Shown piece after piece: positions 1-5,740 of a stretch of 10,651 nt of DNA; the first letter of the stretch is position 1; every line of letters starts with the position of its first letter. A model generated the notes under the pieces. It had not been told where the DNA came from. It did no database searches and saw nothing but the letters and a program-made list of their open reading frames with translations. The DNA comes from an uncultured Oscillospiraceae bacterium. Its GTDB lineage: Bacteria > Bacillota > Clostridia > Oscillospirales > Oscillospiraceae. The stretch is taken from assembly GCA_905233785.1 (NCBI GenBank), contig CAJOCV010000002.1, positions 29,255-39,905 on the forward strand, read 5' to 3'. The position numbers and the translations under genes were made by a program.

Positions 1-198
1 GGCAAGCGCTTTTGCGCCGTCAAGCCGATTATACCCGATTTCATCGCGCGCGTAAAGAGCGGATCGGCGGCTCTTGTGACAAACGTGGTGCCGGACGGCG
101 GCGCCGCGCGTCCCGGCTCCTTTTTCCGGAATCTGCTCTCGCCGATTTCCTCAGCGCTTCCTGAAGGTTTTCCCTCGCGAAAAAAATTTTCGGATTGA
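1..198 (+). CDS. 3' end of an unidentified protein (partial)
   Basis: Frame 1 is open from the window edge to a TGA at 196-198, giving 65 residues with no start in view. Over the first 50 codons the third base is G/C in about three-quarters of cases, against about half at the second base. That is the bias of the real genes here, and it supports coding on this strand. The other two plus frames stop earlier, at about 54 and 174. The visible protein tail has no motif I recognise; it contains VTNVVPDGG and ends in a basic RKKFSD. The last 15 codons are more AT-rich and run into the probable trmB promoter. It may be the tail of the gene before trmB, or a chance open frame in GC-rich DNA. I assign no function. 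Confidence 0.4.
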   Translation, partial: GKRFCAVKPIIPDFIARVKSGSAALVTNVVPDGGAARPGSFFRNLLSPISSALPEGFPSRKKFSD

Positions 199-228
199 TG
201 TTTTCACGCGGATATGGTATGGTATAAA
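195..228 (+). promoter_or_regulatory. Probable promoter of trmB-xth
   Basis: This is a locally AT-rich patch just upstream of trmB with two overlapping readings. One is TTGATG (195-200), 17 bp, TATGGT (218-223). The other is TTTTCA (201-206), 16 bp, TATAAA (223-228). Either would start transcription at about 230-236, just before the GGAG at 241-244 that serves trmB. Neither hexamer pair is perfect, so this is a reasonable but unproven call. Confidence 0.4.
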
Positions 229-255
229 ACGCATGAAAATGGAGTGTGAGACGCG

Positions 256-990
256 ATGAGAATGAGAAAACGGCACAATCTGGAGCCGAGAATGGAAAAA
301 TGCGCCGAGCTGCTGGTGAAGGAGCCGACGGAGAAGCGGGGAAGCTGGCTGCAGGCGCTGCCGGGCTTTGAACGGGTCTATGTGGAGCTCGGCTGCGGCA
401 AGGGGCGCTTTACCGCCCAAACAGCCGAGACGATGCCCGATACGCTGCTGCTCGCCATCGAAAAGGTGCCGGACGCGATGATCATCGCTATGGAGCGGGT
501 GCAGGCACAGGGGCTTCGGAACGTGCGCTTTCTGGACATTGACGCGGCGAAGCTGCCGGAGATTTTTGCCCCCGGCGAAATCGACCGCCTTTACATCAAT
601 TTCTGCGACCCCTGGCCGAAAAGCCGGGACGCAAAGCTCCGCCTGACCGCGCCGGGCTTTCTGCGCCTGTACGCCGACGCGCTCAAGGAGGGCGGGGAGA
701 TTCACTTCAAGACCGACAACACCCCGCTCTTCGACTGGTCGATCGAGGTGCTGGAGGCCGAGGGCTGGGCGCTCTCCGAAGTGACGCACGACCTGCACGG
801 GCAGGGCGTCGTCGGCGTGATGACCGACTATGAGGCCAAGTTCACCGCCGAGGGCATGAAGATCAACCGCCTTGTCGCAGCCAAAACCGCCGGCACCAAG
901 GGCACGGCGGCGGGGGTGCTGCCGCGGCTGCGCGGCGCGTCGCTGGTGGACGCGCGCGGCTATGCGCAGAGCGTGGAGGATGCGAAATGA
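256..990 (+). CDS. trmB: tRNA (guanine-N7-)-methyltransferase TrmB
   Basis: TrmB uses S-adenosylmethionine to make m7G at position 46 of tRNA variable loops, in the cytoplasm. The 244-aa product has a Rossmann methyltransferase fold. The SAM-binding loop VELGCGKGRF is at 43-52, the family signature NFCDPWPK at 115-122, FKTDN at 151-155 and TDYEAKF at 190-196. The start is preceded by GGAG at 241-244, an 11-nt gap. An upstream ATG at 233 opens only a nine-codon frame, which stops by overlapping the true start. The stop overlaps the xth ATG (ATGA, 987-990), so the two are probably cotranscribed and translationally coupled. Two oddities stand out. In the usual PWPKKRHAKRRL block three basic or polar positions differ (S123, D125, L128). 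The protein also continues about 30 residues past the point where the family normally ends. Family assignment is secure; whether activity is normal is not known. Confidence 0.95.
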   Translation: MRMRKRHNLEPRMEKCAELLVKEPTEKRGSWLQALPGFERVYVELGCGKGRFTAQTAETMPDTLLLAIEKVPDAMIIAMERVQAQGLRNVRFLDIDAAKLPEIFAPGEIDRLYINFCDPWPKSRDAKLRLTAPGFLRLYADALKEGGEIHFKTDNTPLFDWSIEVLEAEGWALSEVTHDLHGQGVVGVMTDYEAKFTAEGMKINRLVAAKTAGTKGTAAGVLPRLRGASLVDARGYAQSVEDAK

Positions 991-1742
991 AATTCATTTC
1001 CTGGAACGTAAACGGCCTGCGCGCCGCGCGCACCAAGGGCTTTGAGGACGTGTTCCGCGAGCTGGACGCGGATTTTTTCTGCCTGCAGGAGACCAAGCTG
1101 CAAGCCGGGCAGATCGACATGGCCTTCCCCGGCTATGAGAGCTACTGGAGCTACGCCGAGAAGAAGGGCTACTCCGGCACCGCGATCTTCACCAGGCACA
1201 CGCCGCTCTCCGTGCGCTACAATCTCGGCATCCCCGAGCACGACAGCGAGGGGCGCGTTGTGACGCTCGAGTACGAGGGCTTCTACCTCGTCTGCGTCTA
1301 CACCCCGAACGCGCAGGACGGGCTCAAGCGCATCGACTACCGCATGCGCTGGGAGGACGCCTTCCGCGCCTACCTTGTGGAGCTGGATCAGTCGAAGCCG
1401 GTCATCGTCTGCGGCGATATGAACGTCGCGCATGAGGAGATCGACTTGAAAAACCCCAAGCAGAATGTGGGCAACGCGGGCTTTTCCGACGAGGAGCGCG
1501 GCAAGTTCACCGAGCTTTTAGCGGCGGGCTTCACCGACAGCTTCCGCTATCTCTATCCCGACAGAACCGACGCCTACTCCTGGTGGAGCTACCGCGCGGC
1601 GTCGCGGCAGAGGAACGTCGGCTGGCGCATCGACTACTTTGTGATCTCCGACCGCCTGCGGGACAAGGTACAGGACGCCTTCATCCTGCCCGAGGTGATG
1701 GGCAGCGACCATTGCCCGGTGGGGCTGGAATTAAGCGAATAG
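987..1742 (+). CDS. xth: Exodeoxyribonuclease III / AP endonuclease
   Basis: This is an Xth/ExoA-family enzyme, a Mg-dependent nuclease that incises DNA 5' to abasic sites and trims 3' ends in base-excision repair. The 251-aa protein carries the full endonuclease/exonuclease/phosphatase motif series. SWNVNGLRA includes the metal-ligand region at N7, and LQETK holds the catalytic Glu at 35. GYSGTA follows at 61-66, then VYTPNA with Y105, and GDMNVAHEEIDL with D144 and N146. SWWSYR lies at 199-204, GWRIDYF at 212-218, and the terminal GSDHCPV holds the catalytic Asp-His pair at 241-242. An internal GGAGGA at 975-980, within the end of trmB, is its ribosome binding site, and the start overlaps the trmB stop. 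The stop codon TAG (1740-1742) lies inside the left terminal repeat of the element that follows. Length and motifs are standard, and no active-site residue is missing. Confidence 0.96.
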   Translation: MKFISWNVNGLRAARTKGFEDVFRELDADFFCLQETKLQAGQIDMAFPGYESYWSYAEKKGYSGTAIFTRHTPLSVRYNLGIPEHDSEGRVVTLEYEGFYLVCVYTPNAQDGLKRIDYRMRWEDAFRAYLVELDQSKPVIVCGDMNVAHEEIDLKNPKQNVGNAGFSDEERGKFTELLAAGFTDSFRYLYPDRTDAYSWWSYRAASRQRNVGWRIDYFVISDRLRDKVQDAFILPEVMGSDHCPVGLELSE

Positions 1743-1834
1743 TGAATAATGAATAGTTATGGTGTCCCCTTCGGGGACGGATTATAATCGTCGCGAAGCG
1801 ACACCTTCACTGGCCACCGGTCACTATTCACTAT
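1739..1834. repeat. MITE-like structured repeat with terminal inverted repeats
   Basis: The element is about 96 bp and is bounded by a perfect 10-bp inverted repeat, ATAGTGAATA (1739-1748) and TATTCACTAT (1825-1834). The match extends to 13 of 14 bp. Inside are GTCCCC-TTC-GGGGAC (1764-1778), the palindrome GATTATAATC (1780-1789), and GTCGC-GAA-GCGAC (1790-1802). An outer pairing GGTGTC/GACACC (1761-1766 with 1800-1805) can close the whole core. It has no coding capacity. The outer TGAATA-type ends and nested hairpins resemble small dispersed intergenic repeats I recall from clostridial genomes. That resemblance is from memory, and copy number cannot be seen here. I see no clear target-site duplication. 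Confidence 0.7.
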
Positions 1835-1851
1835 CTCAGAAGTCAGAATGC

Positions 1852-1875
1852 GGACGAGCAATGCTCGTCCCTACG
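1852..1875 (+). repeat. Small hairpin repeat abutting the dusB RBS
   Basis: A perfect 8-bp stem, GGACGAGC / GCTCGTCC (1852-1859 and 1863-1870), with a 3-nt AAT loop. It is followed directly by CTACG, so its 3' arm reads CCCTACG, and the AGGA ribosome binding site of dusB starts at 1878. A second hairpin with the same CCCTACG ending lies just before the RBS of the XRE gene (9806-9822, minus strand). This suggests a dispersed palindromic repeat family. In the dusB mRNA the stem would sit in the 5' leader, about 20 nt from the start codon. Confidence 0.6.
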
Positions 1876-1889
1876 ATAGGAAACAATAC

Positions 1890-2861
1890 ATGGTAAGGAT
1901 CGGAGACATACAACTCAGCTCCCGCGTGGTGCTCGCGCCGATGGCGGGGGTGACGGACTTTGCCTTCCGCGCCCTCTGCCGGGCGCAGGGGGCGGCGCTC
2001 ACGACGACGGAGATGGTCTCCGCCAAGGCGCTGGTCTATCGGGATGAAAAAACGAAGTCCCTGCTCTACTGCCCCGCGCAGGAGCACCCTGTCGCGGCGC
2101 AGATCTTCGGCCATGAGCCGGAGATCATGGCGGAGGCCGCGCCCATGGCGCTGGCGCTCTCCGGCGCGGACATTCTGGACATCAACATGGGCTGCCCGGT
2201 GGGGAAGATCGTCAAGGCCGGGGACGGCTCGGCGCTGATGCGCGATCCGGAACTTGCCGGAAGGATCGTCGAGGCCGTGGTGCGTGCGGTGGATAAGCCC
2301 GTGACGGTGAAGCTTCGCAAGGGCTGGGATTCCGGCAGTGTGAACGCGGTGGAGTTTGCGAAGGTCTGCCAGTCCGCCGGGGCGGCCGCCATCGCGGTGC
2401 ATGGGCGCACCCGCGTGCAGATGTACGCGGGTCGCGCGGACTGGGACGTCATCCGCGAAGTCAAGCAGGCCGTCTCCATCCCCGTGACCGCCAACGGCGA
2501 CGTGTTTACCGGCGCGGACGCGGCGCATATCCTGCGTTACACCGGCGCAGACCTCTGCATGATCGGGCGCGGCGCGTTCGGCAATCCCTGGCTCTTTGCC
2601 CAGGCGAAGGCCGCGATCGCGGGGGAGCCGGAGCCCGCGCTCCCGCCGCTTGCGGAGCGGATGGACACGGCGGTTTCTCAAATTCGTGCCCTGGCCGAAG
2701 TCAACGGGGAGCGCATCGCCTGTCTCGAGGCGCGGCACCATCTGCCCTGGTATCTGCACGGCGTGGCGCACGGCGCGTATTACCGCAATCAGCTTGTGCA
2801 TGTGGAGACGATGGAAGATATTGAGCGGATCGTGAAGGAAATCAAGCGCGATTTACGTTGA
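1890..2861 (+). CDS. dusB: tRNA-dihydrouridine synthase (DusB/NifR3 type)
   Basis: This FMN-dependent TIM-barrel enzyme reduces uridines in tRNA D-loops to dihydrouridine using NAD(P)H. The 323-aa protein shows LAPMAGVTDFAFR (15-27), which binds FMN, then TTEMVSA (39-45) and QIFG (71-74). DINMGCPVGKIVK (97-109) carries the catalytic cysteine C102; the usual second Pro of GCPVPK is Gly here. HGRTR (171-175), the NGDV turn (202-205) and GRGAFGNPW (226-234) are FMN-phosphate-binding elements. The frame stays open 14 codons upstream to 1848, but those codons are simply the hairpin repeat read through. The family N-terminus begins MVRIGDI, and AGGA (1878-1881) is well spaced for the ATG at 1890. 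It lies about 150 bp after xth, so cotranscription is possible. Subfamily naming is by overall similarity; many Clostridia have a single enzyme of this type. Confidence 0.93.
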   Translation: MVRIGDIQLSSRVVLAPMAGVTDFAFRALCRAQGAALTTTEMVSAKALVYRDEKTKSLLYCPAQEHPVAAQIFGHEPEIMAEAAPMALALSGADILDINMGCPVGKIVKAGDGSALMRDPELAGRIVEAVVRAVDKPVTVKLRKGWDSGSVNAVEFAKVCQSAGAAAIAVHGRTRVQMYAGRADWDVIREVKQAVSIPVTANGDVFTGADAAHILRYTGADLCMIGRGAFGNPWLFAQAKAAIAGEPEPALPPLAERMDTAVSQIRALAEVNGERIACLEARHHLPWYLHGVAHGAYYRNQLVHVETMEDIERIVKEIKRDLR

Positions 2862-2886
2862 AGCCCTTCGATAAAAGTAGTAGTAT
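2858..2886 (+). promoter_or_regulatory. Candidate promoter of galKT
   Basis: TTGAAG (2858-2863, overlapping the dusB stop), 17 bp, TAGTAT (2881-2886). Each hexamer matches the sigma-A consensus at 4 of 6 positions. It fits the only gap (58 bp) between dusB and galK. No operator, catabolite-response element or riboswitch is apparent beside it. Read-through from dusB is an equally simple way to express galK. Confidence 0.3.
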
Positions 2887-2919
2887 TAGAAAAAGAGAAT
2901 CCGCGGGAGGATGAACGGA

Positions 2920-4092
2920 ATGTACGAACAGCTCAAGGACAGATTTTTTGATACCTTTGGCAGAAAAGCGCAGTATCTCTTCTCCGCGCCGGGGCGCACG
3001 GAGATCGGCGGCAACCACACCGACCACCAGCTCGGGCGTGTGCTGGCCGGGGCGGTGAGTCTGGAGACCGTGGCGGCGGTGGCGGAAAACGGCGGGAACA
3101 CCGTTCGCGTCCTCTCGGAGGGTTACCCCCTCTGCGAGATCAGCCTGGACGATCTCGCGAGGCGCGAGGCGGAGTATGGCACGACCGCCGCGCTGATTCG
3201 CGGCGTCGCGGCGGGAACCGGGCTTCAAAAGGGCTTTGACGCCGTGGTCTGCTCCACGGTGCTTCCGGGCAGCGGGCTTTCGTCCTCGGCGGCCTTTGAG
3301 GTGCTGCTGGGTACGATCGCAAGCTATCTGAGCGGCGCAAATCTCACTGCTGTGGAGATCGCCCAGCTCGGGCAGAAGGTCGAAAACGACTATTTCGGCA
3401 AGCCCTGCGGCTTGATGGATCAGATGGCCTCCGCCGTCGGCGGCATCATCACCATCGACTTTGCCGATCCCGAAAAGCCCCTCGTGGAGCATTTGGACTT
3501 TGACCTTGCCGCCTGCGGTCACGCCCTCTGCATCATCGACAGCGGCGCGGATCATGCCGATCTCACCGACGAATACGCCGCCATCCCGCAGGAGATGAAG
3601 GCCGTTGCCGCTGTGTTCGGCAAGGCGGTTCTGCGCGAGGTGAGCGAGCGTGAGTTTTACGCGCGCGTAAACGAGGTGCGCAGGCTTTGCGGCGACCGGG
3701 CGACGCTGCGCGCGATGCACTTTTTTGCCGATAACCGCCGCGTTGCCGAACAGGTGGCGGCGCTCAAGGCGGGCGATTTCGAGGCCTTTCTCCAACTCGT
3801 GAACGAGTCGGGACGCTCCTCCTGGCTGTATCTGCAAAACGTGGTGCCCGCGGGCTATACCGCGCATCAGGAGCTGGCGGTCGCGCTGGCGCTGGCGGCG
3901 CATCTGCTGGGCGGGCGCGGCGCGTGCCGGGTGCACGGCGGCGGCTTCGCCGGGACGATCCAGGCCTTTGTCCCGACGGATATGCTGGAGGAATTTAAAA
4001 CGGGCATGGAGGCAGTGCTGGGCGAAGGCAGCTGCCATGTGCTCTCCATCCGCCCCGAGGGCGGCATCTTACTGGAGGAGGTCAAGGCATGA
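2920..4092 (+). CDS. galK: Galactokinase
   Basis: GalK phosphorylates alpha-D-galactose to galactose-1-phosphate with ATP, the first committed Leloir-pathway step. It belongs to the GHMP kinases. From the ATG at 2920 the protein has 390 residues. The galactokinase signature PGRTEIGGNHTDHQ is at 24-37 and the ATP-binding loop LPGSGLSSSAA at 115-125. GLMDQ includes the likely catalytic base D167, and the third GHMP motif HGGGFAGT lies at 339-346. The frame also has an ATG at 2911, but it directly abuts the strong GGGAGG (2905-2910) and leaves no spacing. The ATG at 2920 sits 9 nt from it, so I take 2920 as the start. The gene ends in an ATGA overlap with galT, forming a tight two-gene galactose unit. 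The GGNHTDHQ form, instead of GEHTDYN, is typical of clostridial galactokinases. Confidence 0.95.
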   Translation: MYEQLKDRFFDTFGRKAQYLFSAPGRTEIGGNHTDHQLGRVLAGAVSLETVAAVAENGGNTVRVLSEGYPLCEISLDDLARREAEYGTTAALIRGVAAGTGLQKGFDAVVCSTVLPGSGLSSSAAFEVLLGTIASYLSGANLTAVEIAQLGQKVENDYFGKPCGLMDQMASAVGGIITIDFADPEKPLVEHLDFDLAACGHALCIIDSGADHADLTDEYAAIPQEMKAVAAVFGKAVLREVSEREFYARVNEVRRLCGDRATLRAMHFFADNRRVAEQVAALKAGDFEAFLQLVNESGRSSWLYLQNVVPAGYTAHQELAVALALAAHLLGGRGACRVHGGGFAGTIQAFVPTDMLEEFKTGMEAVLGEGSCHVLSIRPEGGILLEEVKA

Positions 4093-5576
4093 AGGGCTGG
4101 ATCGACGCGCTGGTAAAATACGGCATAGACAAGGGACTCATTCAGGAGGACGACGCGACTTACGTCTTCAACCGCATTCTGGAGATCATGGCGCTCGACG
4201 AGCCCGGCGAGGCCGAGGCCTCCTCGGCGGCGCTGCCGGAGATTTTGAACGCCCTGACCGACGACGCGGTGCGCCGCGGGCTTTTGGACGACAACATCAC
4301 CGCCCGCGATCTTTTTGACACGAAGCTCATGGGCGCGCTGACGCCCTACCCGCATGAGGTGCGCGCCATCTTCGCGGGGCTCTATGACACTTCGCCGGAG
4401 CTTGCCACCGACTGGTACTACAAGTTCTCCTGCGACACCAACTATATCCGCCGGGATCGCATTGCAAAGGACGTGAAGTGGGTCTACCCCTGCGAGTACG
4501 GCGAGCTCGACATCACCATCAACCTCTCCAAGCCCGAGAAAGACCCCCGCGCCATCGCGGCGGCGCGGCTTGCGCCCCAGGCGGGCTACCCCAAGTGCCA
4601 GCTCTGCAGCGAGAACGAGGGCTATGCCGGGCGCATGAACCACCCCGCGCGGCAGAACCACCGCGTCCTGCCCCTGACCATCGCGGGCACGCCCTGGTTC
4701 TGGCAGTATTCCCCCTACGTCTACTACAACGAGCACTGCATCGTCTTCAATTCGCAGCACACGCCCATGAAGGTGGACAGGGCGGCCTTCCGCAAGCTCT
4801 TCGACTTCGTGACGCTGATGCCGCACTACTTTGTCGGCTCCAACGCCGATCTGCCCATCGTGGGCGGCTCGATTCTGAGCCACGACCATTTCCAGGGCGG
4901 GCGCTATGAGTTTGCCATGGCGAAGGCGCCGGTGGAGACGGCGCTCTCCTTCCGGGACTATGAGGACATTGAGGCCGGCATCGTCAAGTGGCCGATGTCC
5001 GTCATCCGCCTGACCGGTACGGACAGAGAGCGCATCATCGACCTTGCGGATAAAATCCTCGGCTGCTGGCGCGGCTACACCGACGAGGCGGCGATGATCC
5101 TCGCGGAGACGGAGGGGGTTCCCCACAACACCATCACGCCCATCGCCCGCCGCCGGGGGGAGAAGTACCAGCTCGACCTCGTGCTGCGCAATAACCTCAC
5201 CACCGAAGAGCATCCGCTGGGGCTCTATCACCCCCACGCGCCGCTGCACCACATCAAGAAGGAGAACATCGGCCTCATCGAGGTCATGGGGCTTGCGGTG
5301 CTGCCCTCGCGGCTCAAAAACGAGCTCCACGAGCTCGAGACGGCGCTCATTACCGGCGGCGATCTCTATGCCACCGAGAGCCTGCGCTCCCACGCCGCCT
5401 GGGCGGAGGAGCTTAAAAAGCAGTATTCTTTCACCGCCGAGAACACCGCCGAGATCCTCCGCCGCGAGGTGGGCAAGGTCTTCATGCAGGTGCTGTGCGA
5501 CGCGGGCGTCTATAAGCGCGACGATCAGGGCAAGGCGGCCTTCCTGCGCTTTGTCAACGCGGTGAATAAGCCTTGA
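4089..5576 (+). CDS. galT: UDP-glucose-hexose-1-phosphate uridylyltransferase, class II
   Basis: GalT transfers UMP between UDP-glucose and galactose-1-phosphate, giving UDP-galactose and glucose-1-phosphate. It acts directly on the product of the overlapping galK. The protein is 495 aa, the length of the Firmicutes-type class II family; class I enzymes are nearer 350. Visible features are TPYPHEVR (85-92), SCDTNYIRRDRIAKD (114-128), ELDITINLSKPEKDPR (139-154) and YPKCQLCSENEGYAGR (167-182). The active-site block SHDHFQGG is at 264-271, whose His-x-His motif includes the residue expected to carry the UMP intermediate. Translation is probably coupled: the galK stop overlaps the ATG, and the RBS GGAGGAG lies inside the last galK codons. 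UDP-galactose 4-epimerase, needed to recycle UDP-galactose, must be encoded elsewhere. Confidence 0.95.
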   Translation: MKGWIDALVKYGIDKGLIQEDDATYVFNRILEIMALDEPGEAEASSAALPEILNALTDDAVRRGLLDDNITARDLFDTKLMGALTPYPHEVRAIFAGLYDTSPELATDWYYKFSCDTNYIRRDRIAKDVKWVYPCEYGELDITINLSKPEKDPRAIAAARLAPQAGYPKCQLCSENEGYAGRMNHPARQNHRVLPLTIAGTPWFWQYSPYVYYNEHCIVFNSQHTPMKVDRAAFRKLFDFVTLMPHYFVGSNADLPIVGGSILSHDHFQGGRYEFAMAKAPVETALSFRDYEDIEAGIVKWPMSVIRLTGTDRERIIDLADKILGCWRGYTDEAAMILAETEGVPHNTITPIARRRGEKYQLDLVLRNNLTTEEHPLGLYHPHAPLHHIKKENIGLIEVMGLAVLPSRLKNELHELETALITGGDLYATESLRSHAAWAEELKKQYSFTAENTAEILRREVGKVFMQVLCDAGVYKRDDQGKAAFLRFVNAVNKP

Positions 5577-5623
5577 CGCAGCCGGAGCCGAAGGACTCGC
5601 GATTCTATACGGAAGTGAAAAAC

Positions 5624-5663
5624 GGGACTGTGAAAAAGCTGTGTTTTTTCACAGTCCCCTTTC
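5624..5663 (+). terminator. Intrinsic terminator after galT, symmetric
   Basis: A perfect 14-bp stem, GGGACTGTGAAAAA (5624-5637) with TTTTTCACAGTCCC (5645-5658), and a 7-nt loop, 48 bp beyond the galT stop. The tail is CTTTCT on the plus strand and GTTTTT on the minus strand, so it could work in both directions. Its CTGTG/CACAG core recurs in the hairpin at 7367-7394, on the other side of the lipoprotein gene. Confidence 0.8.
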
Positions 5664-5705
5664 TGATTGGCATTTTCTTTAGGCAGCTTTAAGTTACGCG
5701 GGGTA

Positions 5706-5714
5706 TGCTATAGC
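5706..5714 (+). promoter_or_regulatory. Weak extended -10 candidate for the lipoprotein gene
   Basis: TGCTATAGC (5706-5714) reads as an extended -10 (TGn then TATAGC) just upstream of the RBS at 5725. No good -35 lies at the proper distance. A nearer match to a -35, TTGGCA at 5667-5672, is paired only with a poor -10 (TAAGTT at 5690). A promoter is needed because the galT terminator lies upstream, but its exact position is uncertain. Confidence 0.25.
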
Positions 5715-5740
5715 CACATTCAAGAAAGGAAGTGTTCGAT

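Noticed and set aside
28..56. Minus-strand promoter-like TTTACG-17-TATAAT near the left edge
   Set aside because: Spacing and -10 are good, but it lies inside a plus-strand frame with coding-like codon bias. No minus-strand gene can be seen to its left. Sequence to the left of the window would settle it.
1783..1788. TATAAT inside the MITE-like repeat as a dusB promoter
   Set aside because: It is part of the palindrome GATTATAATC, and the bases 17 bp upstream (TGGTGT) do not resemble a -35. A weak outward promoter is not excluded.
1739..1875. CRISPR array or attachment site
   Set aside because: No regularly spaced direct repeats with unique spacers, no cas genes, no integrase and no tRNA gene are present; the repeats are inverted hairpins.
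1848..1889. Fourteen extra N-terminal codons for dusB
   Set aside because: They encode the hairpin repeat, have no RBS of their own and do not match the family N-terminus; the ATG at 1890 has a spaced AGGA.
3867..5393. 508-codon open frame on the minus strand across galK/galT
   Set aside because: It lies antisense to two proteins with complete family motifs. Long antisense frames arise from the GC-rich third positions. No motif, RBS or plausible start was seen.
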